NCBI GenBank assembly: GCA_937873545.1
Contig: CALMWI010000316.1
Span: 1 to 7,751, forward strand
From: an uncultured bacterium
GTDB taxonomy: Bacteria > UBA4055
DNA: 7,751 nt
Direction of reading: 5' to 3'
The position numbers were made by a program, and so were the translations under genes. Of this stretch, positions 6,254 through 7,751 are shown one piece after another. The notes beneath the pieces are model-generated. The model worked only from the letters and a program-made list of their open reading frames with translations. It searched no databases and had not been told where the DNA came from. Position 1 is the stretch's first letter, and the number at the start of each line of letters is the position of its first letter.

Positions 6254-6256
6254 GGA
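6252..6256 (+). promoter_or_regulatory. Ribosome binding site AAGGA of the S49 peptidase gene
   Basis: AAGGA overlaps the TAA stop of the lipid kinase and lies 6 nt before the ATG at 6263. It supports this start and indicates coupling of the two genes. Confidence 0.75.
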
Positions 6257-6262
6257 TAGATC

Positions 6263-7751
6263 ATGAAAAAAACAGCTGTACTGGTTTTTACGGTACTTTT
6301 AGCATCATTATTTTCGCAAAACATAGGTTTCAGGGGAATGGCTACAGAACAGAGCGGGCTTAAAATGTTTTTAAATCCTTCGCTTCTCGGATACGAATCT
6401 GGAGCAAAATTATTTATGTTCGATGAGTACAACGGTGATGTTGAAGAAGGCTTCGGCTTGGGAATAAATCTCGGTACCCTGGGATTTTCTTATTTCAAAA
6501 ATTACGATAATCTTGAATTTTATAATCTTTCATCGGGCGCTGAAATTGTACCGGGATACTACACAGGGAGCTCGGTAAGATGGTATTCAGGAAGCATTCT
6601 TGATCCTGAATATGATTTTTCGCTTACGATCAGACCTTTAAAATATTTTTCACTTGCAGGAAATGTAAAGAATATCTGGGAAAATAACGGCGGGAGTATC
6701 GGCACAACATCAGGTTTGGCTATCAGACCGTTCGGAGACAACAGACTTACTGTTGAAGGGGATATTTCTTTTGAGAAAGACTATATCGAAGATTCATTCT
6801 ATACTATAGGAGCCTGCACCGGGATCATCAAAGGGCTGAACCTGAGCGCAGGCTATACAGCACAGATGAACAATGACGATTTTGATCCCGTTTACGAATT
6901 CGGACTTGCGCTTACGCTTAGTAATACAACTGTCGGTACAAGAGCTTTCAGATACGAAGATTCTGACAGCTATATGAATTATTTTGAATCCGGTAATCTG
7001 AACCCGCCGTCAATATTCAAAATGAAAAATTCAAAGATCGTTGAGATCGAGCTGGAAGGAAGCTATAACGAAGAAGTGCCGAAAGGATTTCTGATCAGCT
7101 TATTCAGCGGAGGCAAAAAAAGCGCAAGGGAGCTGATAGACCGGATAAACCGTATCAAAGACGACAGGGAAGTCGCGGGAATATTGATTAAAAGCAAAGA
7201 TTATAAGATGAGTTTTGCATCAAGGGAAGAGCTGAGGAATGCTCTTGAAGATCTCAGACTGTCCGGAAAGAAAATATATTCATACTTCGTATCCGCGTCT
7301 CAGTCCAACTATTACCTGCTTTCAGTCTCAGACAAAATCTATATGTATCCCGAAGGCGATCTCGCGCTCGAAGGCCTGGGCGTTGAACTTATGTTCTTCA
7401 AAAATGTACTGGATAAGCTCGGTATAAAAATGCAGGCTATTAGACACGGCAAATTCAAAAGCGCTGTGGAGCCGTTCATACAGGATCACGCAAGCGCTGA
7501 GAATCTGGAGCAGATGGATAAATTCATTTCAAGACTTGACGATCATCTCAAAGCTTCAATATCTTCAGGCAGAAAAATGACGGTTGAAGAGCTTAACGGC
7601 CTGATGAACAGAATTCCGTATTTTACTGGAAAAAGCGCACTTGAAAATAAGCTTGTTGACGAGCTGATAATAGAAGACAAGCTCGAGAAGGCAGTAAGAA
7701 AGTCTGAAGACAATAAGGTCAGGATAGTTAAATCAAAGCAGTATTTCGCGT
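6263..7751 (+). CDS. sppA: Secreted fusion protein: outer-membrane-like beta domain plus SppA/S49 peptidase (3' end outside window)
   Basis: The frame stays open to the window edge: 496 codons plus one base. Residues 1-18 look like a Sec signal peptide (KK, hydrophobic 5-17, likely cleavage near S18/Q19, no lipobox cysteine). Residues about 22-245 are rich in alternating beta-strand patterns and begin with GFRGMATEQSG and NPSLLGY, which resemble the start of PorV/FadL-like barrels. From about 256 the sequence follows the N-terminal domain of 67K SppA. Matches include KDDREVAGILIK, NYYLLSVSDKIYM and GKFKSAVEPFIQD. K399 in the last motif corresponds to the general-base Lys209 of E. coli SppA, and ALENKLVDEL (459-468) ends the domain. 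The serine nucleophile would lie in the second repeat, beyond the window. SppA cleaves residual signal peptides in the cytoplasmic membrane; this version seems secreted and perhaps tied to the outer membrane. It starts 9 nt after the lipid kinase. Confidence 0.88.
   Translation, partial: MKKTAVLVFTVLLASLFSQNIGFRGMATEQSGLKMFLNPSLLGYESGAKLFMFDEYNGDVEEGFGLGINLGTLGFSYFKNYDNLEFYNLSSGAEIVPGYYTGSSVRWYSGSILDPEYDFSLTIRPLKYFSLAGNVKNIWENNGGSIGTTSGLAIRPFGDNRLTVEGDISFEKDYIEDSFYTIGACTGIIKGLNLSAGYTAQMNNDDFDPVYEFGLALTLSNTTVGTRAFRYEDSDSYMNYFESGNLNPPSIFKMKNSKIVEIELEGSYNEEVPKGFLISLFSGGKKSARELIDRINRIKDDREVAGILIKSKDYKMSFASREELRNALEDLRLSGKKIYSYFVSASQSNYYLLSVSDKIYMYPEGDLALEGLGVELMFFKNVLDKLGIKMQAIRHGKFKSAVEPFIQDHASAENLEQMDKFISRLDDHLKASISSGRKMTVEELNGLMNRIPYFTGKSALENKLVDELIIEDKLEKAVRKSEDNKVRIVKSKQYFA

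Overview
The window looks like chromosomal DNA from a Gram-negative bacterium of the wider FCB (Bacteroidota/Chlorobiota/Ignavibacteria-like) assemblage. The evidence is the long DUF2723 (TMEM260-like, GT-C fold) protein, whose signature segments (PRERDYFYVGSF, NGDNDTFPVWYLQEVEG) are those of FCB homologues, and the beta-rich, PorV/FadL-like N-terminus fused to an S49 peptidase. Three things sit poorly with core Bacteroidia/Flavobacteriia: a TTGACA-type promoter, a second TTGAAA/TATATT promoter, and clear AGGA-type Shine-Dalgarno sites. I therefore favour a deep-branching or candidate FCB lineage, with low confidence. Coding DNA is roughly 40% GC by eye; the main intergenic region is far more AT-rich.

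Left half (1-4675, minus strand): a compact four-gene cluster, read right to left. It runs type II-like asparaginase without a signal peptide, VanZ-family membrane protein, 992-aa DUF2723 membrane protein with a large C-terminal soluble part, then the start of an LPG-synthase-TM/flippase-like (PF03706) membrane protein that leaves the window at position 1. Gaps of 11, 1 and 4 nt suggest one operon. A promoter (TTGAAA-17-TATATT) at 4791-4763 could drive it, and an upstream reading frame of 21 codons overlaps the asparaginase start as ATGA. Apart from the asparaginase, this is an envelope/glycan-type membrane set.

Middle (4676-5137): a divergent intergenic region of 462 bp. It is packed with A and T tracts and holds a TGTTTTGTA direct repeat at exactly 20-bp spacing, a 9-bp inverted repeat, and a strong-looking promoter with an A/T-rich upstream element. 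That promoter drives a 54-aa, very basic, two-CxxC zinc-ribbon protein (DUF5679), which is followed by a clean intrinsic terminator at 5324-5353.

Right half (5390-7751, plus strand): a diacylglycerol-kinase-family lipid kinase, followed after 9 nt by a secreted protein that runs off the right edge. The latter has a signal peptide, about 220 residues of beta-rich outer-membrane-like sequence, then the N-terminal half of a 67K-type SppA domain with the catalytic lysine. It is the most unusual architecture here. I saw no tRNA, rRNA, CRISPR array, insertion sequence or phage gene, and no clear evidence of a wholly new system.
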